From Streptomyces sp. NBC_00461 (GTDB taxonomy: Bacteria > Actinomycetota > Actinomycetes > Streptomycetales > Streptomycetaceae), in contig NZ_CP107902.1 of assembly GCF_036013935.1 (NCBI RefSeq), positions 9,395,001 through 9,459,000 on the forward strand: a stretch of 64,000 bases of DNA, read 5' to 3'. The position numbers were made by a program, and so were the translations under genes. Position 1 is the stretch's first letter. Each line of letters begins with the position of its first letter. This document shows positions 1 through 8,537 of the stretch, one piece after another. The notes under the pieces are model-generated. The model did no database searches, was not told the DNA's origin, and saw nothing but the letters and a program-made list of their open reading frames with translations.

Positions 1-223
1 GCTTGCCGACCGGCTGGGTGACGGAGATCGCGGCCGGGCGCTGCGCATACGTCTTGAGAGCTGCGCGGGCCGCCGTCAGGCCGGGCGATCCGGGCGCCGC
101 CGCCTGCGAGGAGTCGGCGGCCGGCGTCGTGCCGCCGCCGCACGCCGTCAGGGTGAGCAGGGCAGTGACGGGGACGATCGCGGTGAGGGCGCGGCGGACC
201 GCGCGACCGGGTCTGGAACTCAT
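1..223 (-). CDS. ABC-type solute-binding lipoprotein, N-terminal part
   Basis: The first 74 codons of a reverse-strand gene run off the left edge. The product begins MSSRPGRAVRRAL, then a hydrophobic stretch ending in the lipobox LTAC at about residue 28, followed by a Gly/Ala/Ser-rich linker. This is a lipoprotein signal peptide, so the mature protein should be anchored outside the membrane. The segment after the linker (LTAARAALKTYAQRPAAISV) resembles the mature N-terminus of actinobacterial sugar-type ABC binding proteins. The start is supported by GGGAG nine bases upstream of the ATG. Substrate binding is inferred, because the ligand domain lies outside the window. A perfect 14-bp palindrome about 135 bases upstream is a candidate operator. 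Confidence 0.6.
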   Translation of the reverse strand, partial: MSSRPGRAVRRALTAIVPVTALLTLTACGGGTTPAADSSQAAAPGSPGLTAARAALKTYAQRPAAISVTQPVGK

Positions 224-358
224 CGTTGAGTACTCCCGTGGTGTGGCGCACGCAAGAGGTGCTGGGGAATGCAGGGCTGCGTCGATCGCCGACGTGGGGT
301 ACGGCGCGGGCCGCCGGGGTGAGAGCCCCGGGGCGCTGGGTCCGGGACGGGCAGAAGA

Positions 359-372
359 CCGTTCCGGAACGG
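359..372. promoter_or_regulatory. 14-bp palindrome, candidate operator
   Basis: CCGTTCCGGAACGG is a perfect inverted repeat in the 359-base gap between the lipoprotein gene and the forward Rieske oxygenase operon. A second inverted repeat (TGAGGC-N6-GCCTCA, 382-399) lies beside it. Either could bind a repressor of the lipoprotein gene. I see no gene in 224-582. The AT-richer segment at 543-565, just before the Rieske ribosome site, is the likely promoter and operator zone of the forward operon. Confidence 0.4.
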
Positions 373-582
373 AGAAACTTATGAGGCACTACAGCCTCAA
401 GTGGGTCGGAGTGTGACATGCCCCAGCGGGCTTGGGGAGAGGGTCGCCGCAAGAAAATCCAGGATCTCAAGCTGATTCCGCGATGACCTCGGCAGATGCG
501 GGCTCGTTCACCGTCGCGAGTGTTGCTCCCGACCGCAACCGGTAACTACACTCACTCTAAAGTTTCTGCCGGAGGAGAGATG

Positions 583-1989
583 ATGGACGAAACATCGGAG
601 CTGGGCACGGCGCGGTGCCCCGGGCCCAGCGTCCAGGACTACCTCGACCAGGACAGCCGCCCTGTTCCCCCCGCGCTGAGGTACGAGCGGAACGACCACC
701 TCGGCAGCGAGGACATCGACACCGCCCGCTTCACCTCCCGCGAATGGGCCGAACGCGAGATGCGGCAGGTGTGGCGCCGTGTCTGGCAGTTCGCCTGCCT
801 GGAGAGCGAGATTCCCGAGGTCGGCGACCACGAGGTCTACGAGATCGGCGACGACTCGCTCATCGTCGTGCGCACGGCCCCCGACGAGATCCGCGCCTTC
901 GTCAACGTCTGCCTGCACCGCGGACGCAAACTGCGCACCGGCGGCGGCAACGTCAGCGAGTTCCGCTGCTCGTTCCACGGCTTCGCCTGGAACCTCGACG
1001 GCACGATGCAGACCCCGCCCTGCGCCTGGGACTTCCCGCACGTCACCCCGGAGAAGTTCGCCCTCCCCGAGGCCCAGGTGGCCACCTGGCGCGGCTTCGT
1101 CTTCATCAACATGGACCCGTACGCGGAGTCCTTCGACTCCTACCGCGGCACCTTCGACGACTACTACATCTGGCCACTGGAGAACCGCTACAAGTCGCTG
1201 CACATCGCCAAGGTGCTGCCCTGCAACTGGAAGATCGCACAGGACGCCTTCATCGAGTCCTTCCATGTGATCGCCACGCACCCGCAGATGCTGCCGTGGC
1301 TCGCCGACGCCAACTCCCAGTACGACGTCATCGCGGACCAGCCGAACTGGAACCGGATGATCAACATCCAGGGCGCGCCCAGCCCGCACGTGGCGGAGTC
1401 CGTCACGGAGGAGGACGTCCTCGAGACGTTCTACGACTCGCGTTCGTTCTACGCCGCGGCCCAGGGCCGTGACCTGGTGATGCAGGAGGGCGACGATCTG
1501 CCGGCGATCCCGCCGGGCGGCACCGCCCGCCAGGTCCTCGCCGAGCGGATGCGCGCGCAACTGGCGGCCACCTCGCAGCAGGACTTCTCGCAGACCGCCG
1601 ACACCGAACTGCTGGACGCCATCAACTACTTGCTGTTCCCCAACTTCAACCCCTGGGGCGGCGCCAAGTCCAACATCATCTACCGGTTCCGGCCCAACGG
1701 CCTCGACCCGGACTCCTGCACCGCGGAGATCATCTTCATGTCGTCCCCGAAGCAGCCCGGCGAGATGCCGCCCCCGGTGAAGGTCCGCTGGGTGCCGGAG
1801 GACATGCTCTTCGCCGACATCCCCGAACTCGGCGTGCTCGGCCCCGTCTTCGACCAGGACTGCGAAAACCTCCCCTACGTCCAGCAGGGCCTCAAGGCGA
1901 TGCGCAAGCCGGGCATCACCCTGGCCAACTACCAGGAGAGCCGCATCCGCCACTTCAACCGGACGCTCGACCAGTGGATGGATCAGTGA
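583..1989 (+). CDS. Rieske non-heme iron oxygenase, alpha subunit
   Basis: This is a 468-residue oxygenase component that should hydroxylate a ring or C-H bond using O2 and electrons from a ferredoxin. The Rieske [2Fe-2S] ligands are C110-x-H112 (CLHRGRKL) and C129-x2-H132 (CSFHGF). The catalytic domain carries the mononuclear-iron pattern D221-x3-E225-x2-H228-x4-H233 (DAFIESFHVIATH). The length fits alpha subunits. No beta subunit follows, so it is probably an alpha-only (KshA/phthalate-oxygenase-like) enzyme. ATG at 583 is preferred over 580 because GGAGGAG at 571-577 is then correctly spaced. The stop overlaps the ferredoxin start (GTGA), so the two should be co-translated. The substrate is unknown. 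Confidence 0.9.
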   Translation: MDETSELGTARCPGPSVQDYLDQDSRPVPPALRYERNDHLGSEDIDTARFTSREWAEREMRQVWRRVWQFACLESEIPEVGDHEVYEIGDDSLIVVRTAPDEIRAFVNVCLHRGRKLRTGGGNVSEFRCSFHGFAWNLDGTMQTPPCAWDFPHVTPEKFALPEAQVATWRGFVFINMDPYAESFDSYRGTFDDYYIWPLENRYKSLHIAKVLPCNWKIAQDAFIESFHVIATHPQMLPWLADANSQYDVIADQPNWNRMINIQGAPSPHVAESVTEEDVLETFYDSRSFYAAAQGRDLVMQEGDDLPAIPPGGTARQVLAERMRAQLAATSQQDFSQTADTELLDAINYLLFPNFNPWGGAKSNIIYRFRPNGLDPDSCTAEIIFMSSPKQPGEMPPPVKVRWVPEDMLFADIPELGVLGPVFDQDCENLPYVQQGLKAMRKPGITLANYQESRIRHFNRTLDQWMDQ

Positions 1990-2300
1990 CCCACCCCGTG
2001 GCGGTCAGACCCCTGGGCGTCGAGCTCGAAGTCCTCGACGGCGAGGACCTGTTCACCGCCGCCCAGCGGCTCGGCTACCGCTGGCCCACCGTCTGCGGCG
2101 GCAAGGGCACCTGCCGTACCTGCTTCGTCCAGGTGGAGGACGGCGCCGAGAACTGTTCCCCCGTGGGCCCGTTGGAGCGCGAGGGCATCGAGGCCCTGCG
2201 CAGGCCGGTGGACGGCCTGACCCGGCTCGCCTGCCGGCTGCGGGTCGAGGGCCCGGTGACCGTGACCAAGCGCGGCGTGCGCCGCCGAGTGCAGGAGTGA
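1986..2300 (+). CDS. [2Fe-2S] ferredoxin
   Basis: This 104-residue plant-type ferredoxin carries cluster cysteines C37-x5-C43-x2-C46 (CGGKGTCRTC) and C83 (LACRL). The GTG start overlaps the stop of the Rieske alpha gene in a GTGA junction. The obvious role is to pass electrons to the oxygenase encoded upstream. No FAD-type ferredoxin reductase is in the operon; the downstream MDR-family protein or a reductase encoded elsewhere must reduce it. It may also serve the second Rieske oxygenase at 6546-7829, which has no ferredoxin of its own. Confidence 0.88.
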   Translation: MTHPVAVRPLGVELEVLDGEDLFTAAQRLGYRWPTVCGGKGTCRTCFVQVEDGAENCSPVGPLEREGIEALRRPVDGLTRLACRLRVEGPVTVTKRGVRRRVQE

Positions 2301-2306
2301 GACCCC

Positions 2307-2522
2307 ATGTCCAAGCAAGTGATCCACCCCCTGACCGGGCACGTGTACCGGCTCACCGAGGGCGGACTCGTCGAGGTGACCGACCCCAGGACCGGGGCAC
2401 AGGGCGTCTTCGACTTCCAGGCCCGGTGGCAGTCGGGCGAACTGCGCCACGCCGACCTTCAGATGGCCGGCTGGGTCGGCCGCCTCGCACAGCGGCGCAC
2501 CCCGCCTCGGCCGGAGGGGTGA
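2307..2522 (+). CDS. Small uncharacterised protein in Rieske operon
   Basis: This is a 71-residue soluble protein that I do not recognise. It starts MSKQVIHPLTGHVYRLTEGG, has no cysteines, no signal peptide and no membrane segment, and looks like a small beta-rich domain (alternating short strands, then QARWQSGELRHADLQMAGW). An AGGAG lies 11 bases before the ATG, overlapping the end of the ferredoxin gene. It is spaced 6 bases from the ferredoxin and 4 bases from the MDR gene, so it is clearly in the operon. A plausible role is an oxygenase accessory or gating subunit, but that rests on position only. Confidence 0.7.
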   Translation: MSKQVIHPLTGHVYRLTEGGLVEVTDPRTGAQGVFDFQARWQSGELRHADLQMAGWVGRLAQRRTPPRPEG

Positions 2523-2526
2523 CGCC

Positions 2527-3553
<1,027 letters not shown>

Positions 3554-3558
<5 letters not shown>

Positions 3559-3576
3559 AACGCCACCCGTTTCAGC
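3554..3576. terminator. Bidirectional hairpin between convergent operons
   Basis: GCTGAAACG, loop CCACC, CGTTTCAGC: a perfect 9-bp stem that overlaps the stop codon of the MDR gene and reaches the stop codon of the convergent ABM-domain gene. No T-run follows, as is usual in high-GC actinomycetes. It should serve both strands. Confidence 0.6.
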
Positions 3577-3886
3577 GCATGGGGTGTGACGCGGCGACGG
3601 TGTGGGCCGTCAGGGAGACCCCGACCCGGGTCAGCCCCGCCGCGGCCGCCCGGAAGTCCTTGATGTGCGCGGTGGAGAAGTGCTCGTCCAGGGCCTGCCG
3701 GGAGGTCCAGTGCTCGTACACCCGGATACGCCGCTCGTCGGCGGGATCGGCGGTCATGGCGTAGTCCAGACAGCCGGGTTCCTGCTCGCGGGTATGCCGG
3801 CCCAGCTCGACGAGGGCCTTCAACATGGCGGCGCGGTCGGCGGGCTCGTAGTCCATCCAGCCGGCGACGATGATTTCCTCGGCCAC
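3572..3886 (-). CDS. ABM-domain (antibiotic biosynthesis monooxygenase-like) protein
   Basis: This 104-residue protein has a dimeric alpha-beta-barrel pattern: IIVAGWMDYEP, then LKALVELGRHTREQEPGCLDY, then IRVYEHWTSRQALDEHFST, ending in a short strand. This is the usual ABM/YgiN layout of cofactor-free quinol monooxygenases and small dimeric barrel proteins. The GTG start is preceded by AAAGGA. It is the last gene of the reverse operon, after a hairpin that may reduce its expression. In catabolic clusters such proteins often oxidise hydroquinones or act as accessory isomerases; the actual reaction is unknown. Confidence 0.75.
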   Translation of the reverse strand: MAEEIIVAGWMDYEPADRAAMLKALVELGRHTREQEPGCLDYAMTADPADERRIRVYEHWTSRQALDEHFSTAHIKDFRAAAAGLTRVGVSLTAHTVAASHPMR

Positions 3887-3908
3887 GGGATTCCTTTCGC
3901 GGTCGTGC

Positions 3909-3952
3909 CCGCGGACCCGTCGCCCCGGTGCAGGGGAGCGACGGGCCCGCGG
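3909..3952 (-). terminator. Strong hairpin after the PEP-utiliser gene
   Basis: CCGCGG-x-CCCGTCGC-CCC pairs with GGG-x-GCGACGGG-x-CCGCGG around a six-base loop, only a few bases beyond the stop of the upstream reverse-strand gene. It probably terminates or attenuates transcription before the ABM gene. Confidence 0.55.
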
Positions 3953-3956
3953 TGCT

Positions 3957-5693
3957 TCAGATGCCGAGCGGCGCCGGGACGCTGTCCACGGTGACGGTGC
4001 CCTGGTCACCGTCGACCGTGATCACCATTCCGTCCCGCAGGCGCTGTGTCCCGCCCTCGACGGAGATGACGGCCGGGATGCCCAGTTCGCGGCAGACCAC
4101 CACGGCGTGGCTGTTGAGCGCGCCCACGTCCACCACGGCCGCTCCGGCGACCAGGAACAGCGGTGTCCAGGCGGCGTCCGTGATCGGTGCGACCAGCACC
4201 TCCCCGGGCTCCAGCGCCTCGCACGAGGCCGGGTCGGTGACTACCCGCACGCGGCCCGTGTAGGTGCCGTGGCTGCCGCCGACACCGCCGAGGACATCAC
4301 CCTCGACGGCCGCCTGCGTCCGCTCCTCGGCGCGCCGCGGCCAGGTGCCGATGTCGGTCTGCGCGTCGTCCGCGACGAAGAACGGCGGTTCCAGGTCGTG
4401 CAGGGCGGCGTACTCCTCGAGCCGGCGCGCGATGACGGGGCCGAAGGACTCCGGGGCTGCGACATAGTCGTCGAGCTCGGTGTCCAGCAGCATCATCACG
4501 TCCTCGGGCCGGGCGAAGAGCCCCGCCTCGACGCCGCGGCGACCGAGTTCCCGTACGGCCATGCGGATCTCGTTGACGACGGTGACGCAGTTCGCCTTGG
4601 TGCGCTCGCGCGCCGGGATCCACACCTGGGAGGCGTGCATGCCGGCGTCGAGCATGGGCCGTGTCTCCTCGGGCAGCACGGCCCGGATCTCCTGCGCCGT
4701 CCGCTCGCGCCGTTCGGTCAGCCGTGTCCGGCGGGCGGCGGGGGAGTCGTCGTCGGGACTGTGGCGGATCCGGTCGACCAGGGCCAGTGCCTGGACGGGC
4801 GCGGCCTCCCAGGACAGCGCGTGGATGTCCCACTCGTTGGGGCCGCGGTCGCCGGACTCGGCCAGGAACTCCTCGAAGGCGTCGCGGAACGTCTTCACGT
4901 CGCCGGTCGCCCCGTCGAGGGCCTGCTCCACGGCGCCCGGACCCCGGTCGAACAGCGCGCTCAGCTCAGCCGAGGCCGCCACCTGCCGTGACAGCGTCCA
5001 CAGTCCGGTCGAGGGGGAGGCGGAGTCGACGTCGCCGAGACCGCCGATCAGGTCGAGCATGGCGCCGGGACGGTCGACGCTCGCGCACAGCGGGCCGAGG
5101 ATCGCCGGTCCGACGGACGCGGGCAGCGAGGACTCGACGTGCCGCTGGAAGGTCGTCTCCACCTCGCCCAGCAACGACCGTGCGTACGCCGCCAGTTCGG
5201 CCTCGGAAAGCCGCGTCAGGTCGGGCCGGGAGCGGCGCAGGGCGCGCAGACGCTGCCGGTCGGCGTCGGCCTCCGGGAAGCCGCTCTGGCCGAGCATCCG
5301 CTGCAGCGTCCCGCCCGCCTTGGCGGTCAGCTCCTCGTCCTGGTCGTCCGGGTGCGCCGCGTACACCGGCGTGTCGGAGCGCTGTCCGACGAAGGCCGCG
5401 TCGATCTGGTCCGCCGTCTGGCCCATGCGGATGCCGAACAGCCGCATGTGGGACAGGTTGAGGTAGAAGTGGCCGCCGAACATGCCGACGAACGGCGGTC
5501 GGGGGCCGGCCACCTCCTCCTCGCGGTAGATGCCGAACCCGACGAAGCCGCGACGCCAGCCCTGCAGGCCCTGCCCCCATACCAGGGTCCAGCCCAGCGG
5601 GCTGGCGGGTTCCGGCAGGGTCTCGCCCGCGTTGGCGCGGGTGTAGTGCGGCAGCCGCTCACTGCGCTGCCAGTCCGTGATCCAGCTCTTCAT
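3957..5693 (-). CDS. PEP-utiliser mobile-domain protein, rifampin-phosphotransferase-like, no ATP domain
   Basis: This 578-residue protein ends in a swivelling phospho-histidine domain: GALNSHAVVVCRELGIPAV with the predicted phospho-acceptor His529. The middle part (WIPARERTKANCVTVVNEIR, then AVRELGRRG) resembles the substrate-binding region of rifampin phosphotransferases. Those enzymes use ATP to phosphorylate the His and then an alcohol. The N-terminal ATP-grasp domain (about 300 residues in that family) is missing: the protein starts directly with a Trp/Tyr-rich segment. A separate ATP-binding partner is therefore required, as in anaerobic phenylphosphate synthase, which splits the same functions over two subunits. 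The start has GGGAG nine bases upstream. The gene follows a Rieske oxygenase and an SDR. Phosphorylation of a pathway alcohol or phenol is an inference. Confidence 0.75.
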   Translation of the reverse strand: MKSWITDWQRSERLPHYTRANAGETLPEPASPLGWTLVWGQGLQGWRRGFVGFGIYREEEVAGPRPPFVGMFGGHFYLNLSHMRLFGIRMGQTADQIDAAFVGQRSDTPVYAAHPDDQDEELTAKAGGTLQRMLGQSGFPEADADRQRLRALRRSRPDLTRLSEAELAAYARSLLGEVETTFQRHVESSLPASVGPAILGPLCASVDRPGAMLDLIGGLGDVDSASPSTGLWTLSRQVAASAELSALFDRGPGAVEQALDGATGDVKTFRDAFEEFLAESGDRGPNEWDIHALSWEAAPVQALALVDRIRHSPDDDSPAARRTRLTERRERTAQEIRAVLPEETRPMLDAGMHASQVWIPARERTKANCVTVVNEIRMAVRELGRRGVEAGLFARPEDVMMLLDTELDDYVAAPESFGPVIARRLEEYAALHDLEPPFFVADDAQTDIGTWPRRAEERTQAAVEGDVLGGVGGSHGTYTGRVRVVTDPASCEALEPGEVLVAPITDAAWTPLFLVAGAAVVDVGALNSHAVVVCRELGIPAVISVEGGTQRLRDGMVITVDGDQGTVTVDSVPAPLGI

Positions 5694-5724
5694 GACCGAG
5701 GTCTCCCGCTGTCCGTACCCGCGC

Positions 5725-6516
5725 CTACCACTGCGCCGTTCCGCCGTCGACACTGATCAGTGCGCCGGTGATTCCTGCCCCGGCCTCGCTCGCGAGCAGC
5801 GAGGCGACCGCCGCGATCTGCTCCACCGTGGTGATCTTCTTGGTCGCGGCGTGCTCGGCGAAGCGGCTCAGCCACTCCTCGTAACTGATGCCCTCGGCCT
5901 CGGCAGCGGCCGGCCCCGCCGCACGCATCAGGTCGGTGTCGACGGCGCCGGGGCAGATGGCGTTGCAGGTGATGCCCTGGGTGCCGTACTCGAAGGCGGT
6001 CGCCTTGGTGAGCCCGTGGATCGCGTGCTTGTTGGTGATGTAGTGACTGATCCCCGGCTTGTTGGCCTGCTTGCCCTCGACGGAGGAGATGTTGATGATG
6101 CGACCCCAGCCGCCTTCCAGCATCTTCGGCAGCGCCCGGCGGGTGCCGTAGAAGTAGCCGTTGACGTTCAGCTTGAGGGCGTCGTGCCACGCCTCGTCGC
6201 TGAGTTGGTGGATGGGGGCGAAGCCGGAGCTGCCGCCGACGTTGTTGACCCAGATGTCGAGCCGGCCGAAGCGTTCGGCGGCGAAGTCGGCGAGGCCCTC
6301 GATGTCCTCCTGGCTGTTGGCGTCGCAGGGGTGGAAGACAGCCCGGTCCCCGGCGCCCATCTCCTCCAGGGCCTGCTTGCCCTTGATCTCGGAACGGCCG
6401 CTGATGACGACCGTGGCGCCGTCGGCCACGAAGGCCTCGGCGATGGCGCGGCCGATGCTGCGCGTGCTGCCCGTGATCACCGCGACACGTCCGTCGAGGC
6501 TGCCCGTAGCCACCAT
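5725..6516 (-). CDS. SDR-family NAD(P)-dependent oxidoreductase
   Basis: This 263-residue classical short-chain dehydrogenase has the cofactor loop TGSTRSIG near the N-terminus, NNVG in place of NNAG, a Ser in INISS, and the catalytic YITNK (Y-x3-K). The C-terminal SVDGG is typical. It should oxidise a secondary alcohol or reduce a ketone. GGGAG lies six bases before the ATG. It sits between the second Rieske oxygenase gene (29 bases upstream) and the PEP-utiliser gene (31 bases downstream), so the product of the oxygenase or a diol is a likely substrate. Confidence 0.85.
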   Translation of the reverse strand: MVATGSLDGRVAVITGSTRSIGRAIAEAFVADGATVVISGRSEIKGKQALEEMGAGDRAVFHPCDANSQEDIEGLADFAAERFGRLDIWVNNVGGSSGFAPIHQLSDEAWHDALKLNVNGYFYGTRRALPKMLEGGWGRIINISSVEGKQANKPGISHYITNKHAIHGLTKATAFEYGTQGITCNAICPGAVDTDLMRAAGPAAAEAEGISYEEWLSRFAEHAATKKITTVEQIAAVASLLASEAGAGITGALISVDGGTAQW

Positions 6517-6545
6517 GCTGTTCTCCCGCGGGTGTTGTTGGTTCG

Positions 6546-7829
6546 TCACCTGGTGGCTCTGGCGGCTTGAACGCCGTCTCCCAGGTGCTGGTGGATGATG
6601 CGGTGCAAGTGCTGGAGTCCGGGCTCGTTGCGTCCGAAGACGAAGTCGGTCCCGTCGAGGGCCTTGAGACCCTGCTGGACTCCGTAGGTGGTCGCGTAGT
6701 CCTCGTCGCGGACCACCTCGTGGAACCACTCGCCGAATTGGTCGGCGGCCTGGCGCTCCTCCTCGGTGACCGCCGGTTCCCGCAGCAGGATGATCTGCTG
6801 GGTCACCGACTCGGTGGCCGTCCGCGGCAGCACAAGGGAGACGGCGATCTTCTGGCGCCAGCCGCCGGCGATCGCGAGGCCCGGGAAGAGCCAGTAGATG
6901 GGTCCGACGCAGTCGCCGGGATCGCGCTGGTCCGGGGGCAGTTCGGCCGCCTGCGCGATGGGGCGCAGGGCCGGTGCGATGCGCTGGTGGGGGCCCCAGG
7001 TGTCGTGGGCCATCATGTTGGAGAGGTTCGTCTCGAACACCGTCTTCGGGTGGAGCGAGGCGAAGTGGTACGTCTCCAGATATCCGTCGAGGGTGACCTT
7101 CCAGTTGGGACTGGTCAGCTCGCTGGTGGCGTAGTGGTGGCACTCCGCCAGCCGCATACCCTCGAGGAGCGGCTGCAGATCGCCCAGCCAGGCGTCCAGG
7201 TCGGGCTCGGCCGCCGGGTCCAGCGAGACGAAGACGATCCCCGCGCGCTCCCCGGCCGGAAGCCTGACCAGGCTGCGCCCCTCACGCGGAACGTCACCGA
7301 AGGTCTTCTCGGCGTAAACACCCCGCAGTTCGCCGGCCAGGTCGTACGACCACGAGTGGTACGGGCAGGTGAGCCGCCTCGACACCCCGCAGCCGGGCTC
7401 GAGGAGCTTGGCCCCCCGGTGCCGGCAGGCGTTGATCATCGCGTGTACGGCGCCCTGGCGGTCCCGGGTGATCAGCACGGGGATGCCGAGCACGTCGATC
7501 GCCTTGTAGGTGTTCGGACCGGGCAGCTCGCAGGACATGGCGAGCGGCAGCGGGACGCTCCGGTGGACGGCGTCCGTCTCGCGTTGCCAGCGGTCGGCGT
7601 CGAGGTAGTTGGCGACGGGTTCCGTCCACTGGCCGTCCGCCTCGTGCGTCGTGTTGGCGCGGTAGTGCGCCATCACGCGCTCGACGAGTTCGGCGGCCTC
7701 CCGCCGCATCGTCAGGGATGCGGCGTCGGTGGACCGGTCCTGGCTGATCCACGAGGAGTATGCGGGGGCCGAGGGCGGGTTGCGGTCGGCGTCTGTCTCC
7801 CGGATCTCCGGCGAACTGGTCTGGACCAC
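6546..7829 (-). CDS. Rieske non-heme iron oxygenase, second alpha subunit
   Basis: This 427-residue oxygenase is distinct from the one at 583-1989. Rieske ligands are C135-x-H137 (CRHRGAKL) and C155-x2-H158 (CPYHSW). The iron-site pattern is D248-x3-E252-x2-H255-x4-H260 (DGYLETYHFASLH). The GTG start has a TGAGGA just upstream and gives a normal length; longer starts would add an unlikely basic leader. It heads the reverse operon with SDR, PEP-utiliser and ABM genes. It has no dedicated ferredoxin, so it may share the one at 1986-2300. Confidence 0.88.
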   Translation of the reverse strand: MVQTSSPEIRETDADRNPPSAPAYSSWISQDRSTDAASLTMRREAAELVERVMAHYRANTTHEADGQWTEPVANYLDADRWQRETDAVHRSVPLPLAMSCELPGPNTYKAIDVLGIPVLITRDRQGAVHAMINACRHRGAKLLEPGCGVSRRLTCPYHSWSYDLAGELRGVYAEKTFGDVPREGRSLVRLPAGERAGIVFVSLDPAAEPDLDAWLGDLQPLLEGMRLAECHHYATSELTSPNWKVTLDGYLETYHFASLHPKTVFETNLSNMMAHDTWGPHQRIAPALRPIAQAAELPPDQRDPGDCVGPIYWLFPGLAIAGGWRQKIAVSLVLPRTATESVTQQIILLREPAVTEEERQAADQFGEWFHEVVRDEDYATTYGVQQGLKALDGTDFVFGRNEPGLQHLHRIIHQHLGDGVQAARATR

Positions 7830-7978
7830 GGTGTCCTCACAATCCTCCCAGCCGCGAGCCGGTGACCGGCTTCGGAATGCGACAGCTGGGTTGTGTCCGA
7901 AACTGCAACAGGACTTAGTGTGGTCTGTCAATAGAAAGTGGCGAAGTTGCGGTTCGGCCTCCCGTAGGGGTGGGTGCG
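7830..7978. promoter_or_regulatory. Divergent promoter region with TAGAAAGT motif
   Basis: This is the control region between the second Rieske gene (reverse) and the VOC gene (forward). On the reverse strand TTGACA (complement of 7925-7930) is a candidate -35. The octamer TAGAAAGT (7932-7939) also occurs exactly at 8489-8496 before the E1-alpha gene. Sharing of this octamer suggests, but does not prove, a common regulator. Confidence 0.4.
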
Positions 7979-8440
7979 ATGGTCATGGTCCGACCGTTCG
8001 AGGTGGGCCCGGTAGTACGGGACTTGGGGTCGATGGAGCGCTTCTACCGCGACGTGATCGGTTGTCGCTCCGTGCGCCGCTCGCGCGTACCGGTGGCCGT
8101 CGGCGGCCCGGCCGGACTGGGCGGCGAGCTGGACGTCGTCTGGCTGCAGGTGCCCTCAGGGGGGTGCGTCAAGCTGATTCTTCCCTCGTCGCCCGCGGTG
8201 CCCGCCCTCGTGGCGCATCCGCTGGCCGGACGTGCGGGGCTGTCGTATCTCACCTTCCGTGTTGACGACGTGGACCCCGTGGTGGCCGCACTGGGGGCCG
8301 CGGGCGCCAAGCCCCTGTCGGACCCGGTGGTCGTCCGTGCGCACGGTCGGCGGATCACCTTCTGGACGGATCCGGAGGGCACCGCGGTGGAGCTGGTGGA
8401 CGACCGGGGCGAGGAGTCGGGTCCGAGGCGTAGTAATTAG
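7979..8440 (+). CDS. VOC (glyoxalase/dioxygenase) superfamily protein
   Basis: This 153-residue single-copy vicinal-oxygen-chelate protein opens with FEVGPVVRDLGSMERFYRDV and later has LTFRVDDVD and WTDPEGTAVELVD. The C-terminal Glu (VELVD) matches the usual metal-ligand position. The first His ligand is not in its usual place, so metal-dependent catalysis is uncertain. The ATG at 7979 is chosen over an upstream GTG because AGGGGTG lies just before it. It precedes the 2-oxo-acid dehydrogenase genes by about 100 bases and may act on a pathway intermediate. Confidence 0.78.
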   Translation: MVMVRPFEVGPVVRDLGSMERFYRDVIGCRSVRRSRVPVAVGGPAGLGGELDVVWLQVPSGGCVKLILPSSPAVPALVAHPLAGRAGLSYLTFRVDDVDPVVAALGAAGAKPLSDPVVVRAHGRRITFWTDPEGTAVELVDDRGEESGPRRSN

Positions 8441-8537
8441 AGAACCTGTTCAGTAAGGTGCGTGGTGCTGGTTACTGTAGACAGACACTAGAAAGTCCAC
8501 TTCCGTGGCACACCTCCCTCGGGCGAAGGGGCGGACG
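8441..8537 (+). promoter_or_regulatory. Promoter region of E1-alpha/E1-beta/E2 operon
   Basis: The segment 8470-8496 contains GGTTACTGTAGACAG (with CTGT-AG-ACAG as a small dyad) and then TAGAAAGT, the same octamer as at 7932-7939. A compact CTGTACAG palindrome sits in the promoter region of the second acyl-CoA dehydrogenase (20987-20994). These are candidate TetR operator half-sites. Confidence 0.35.

Noticed and set aside
508..1953. Long reverse-strand open frame opposite the Rieske alpha gene (and similar long antisense frames elsewhere, e.g. 27757-30206, 38659-39846)
   Set aside because: The translations are GC-bias products (low complexity, no family motifs, no ribosome sites) lying wholly opposite well-supported genes.
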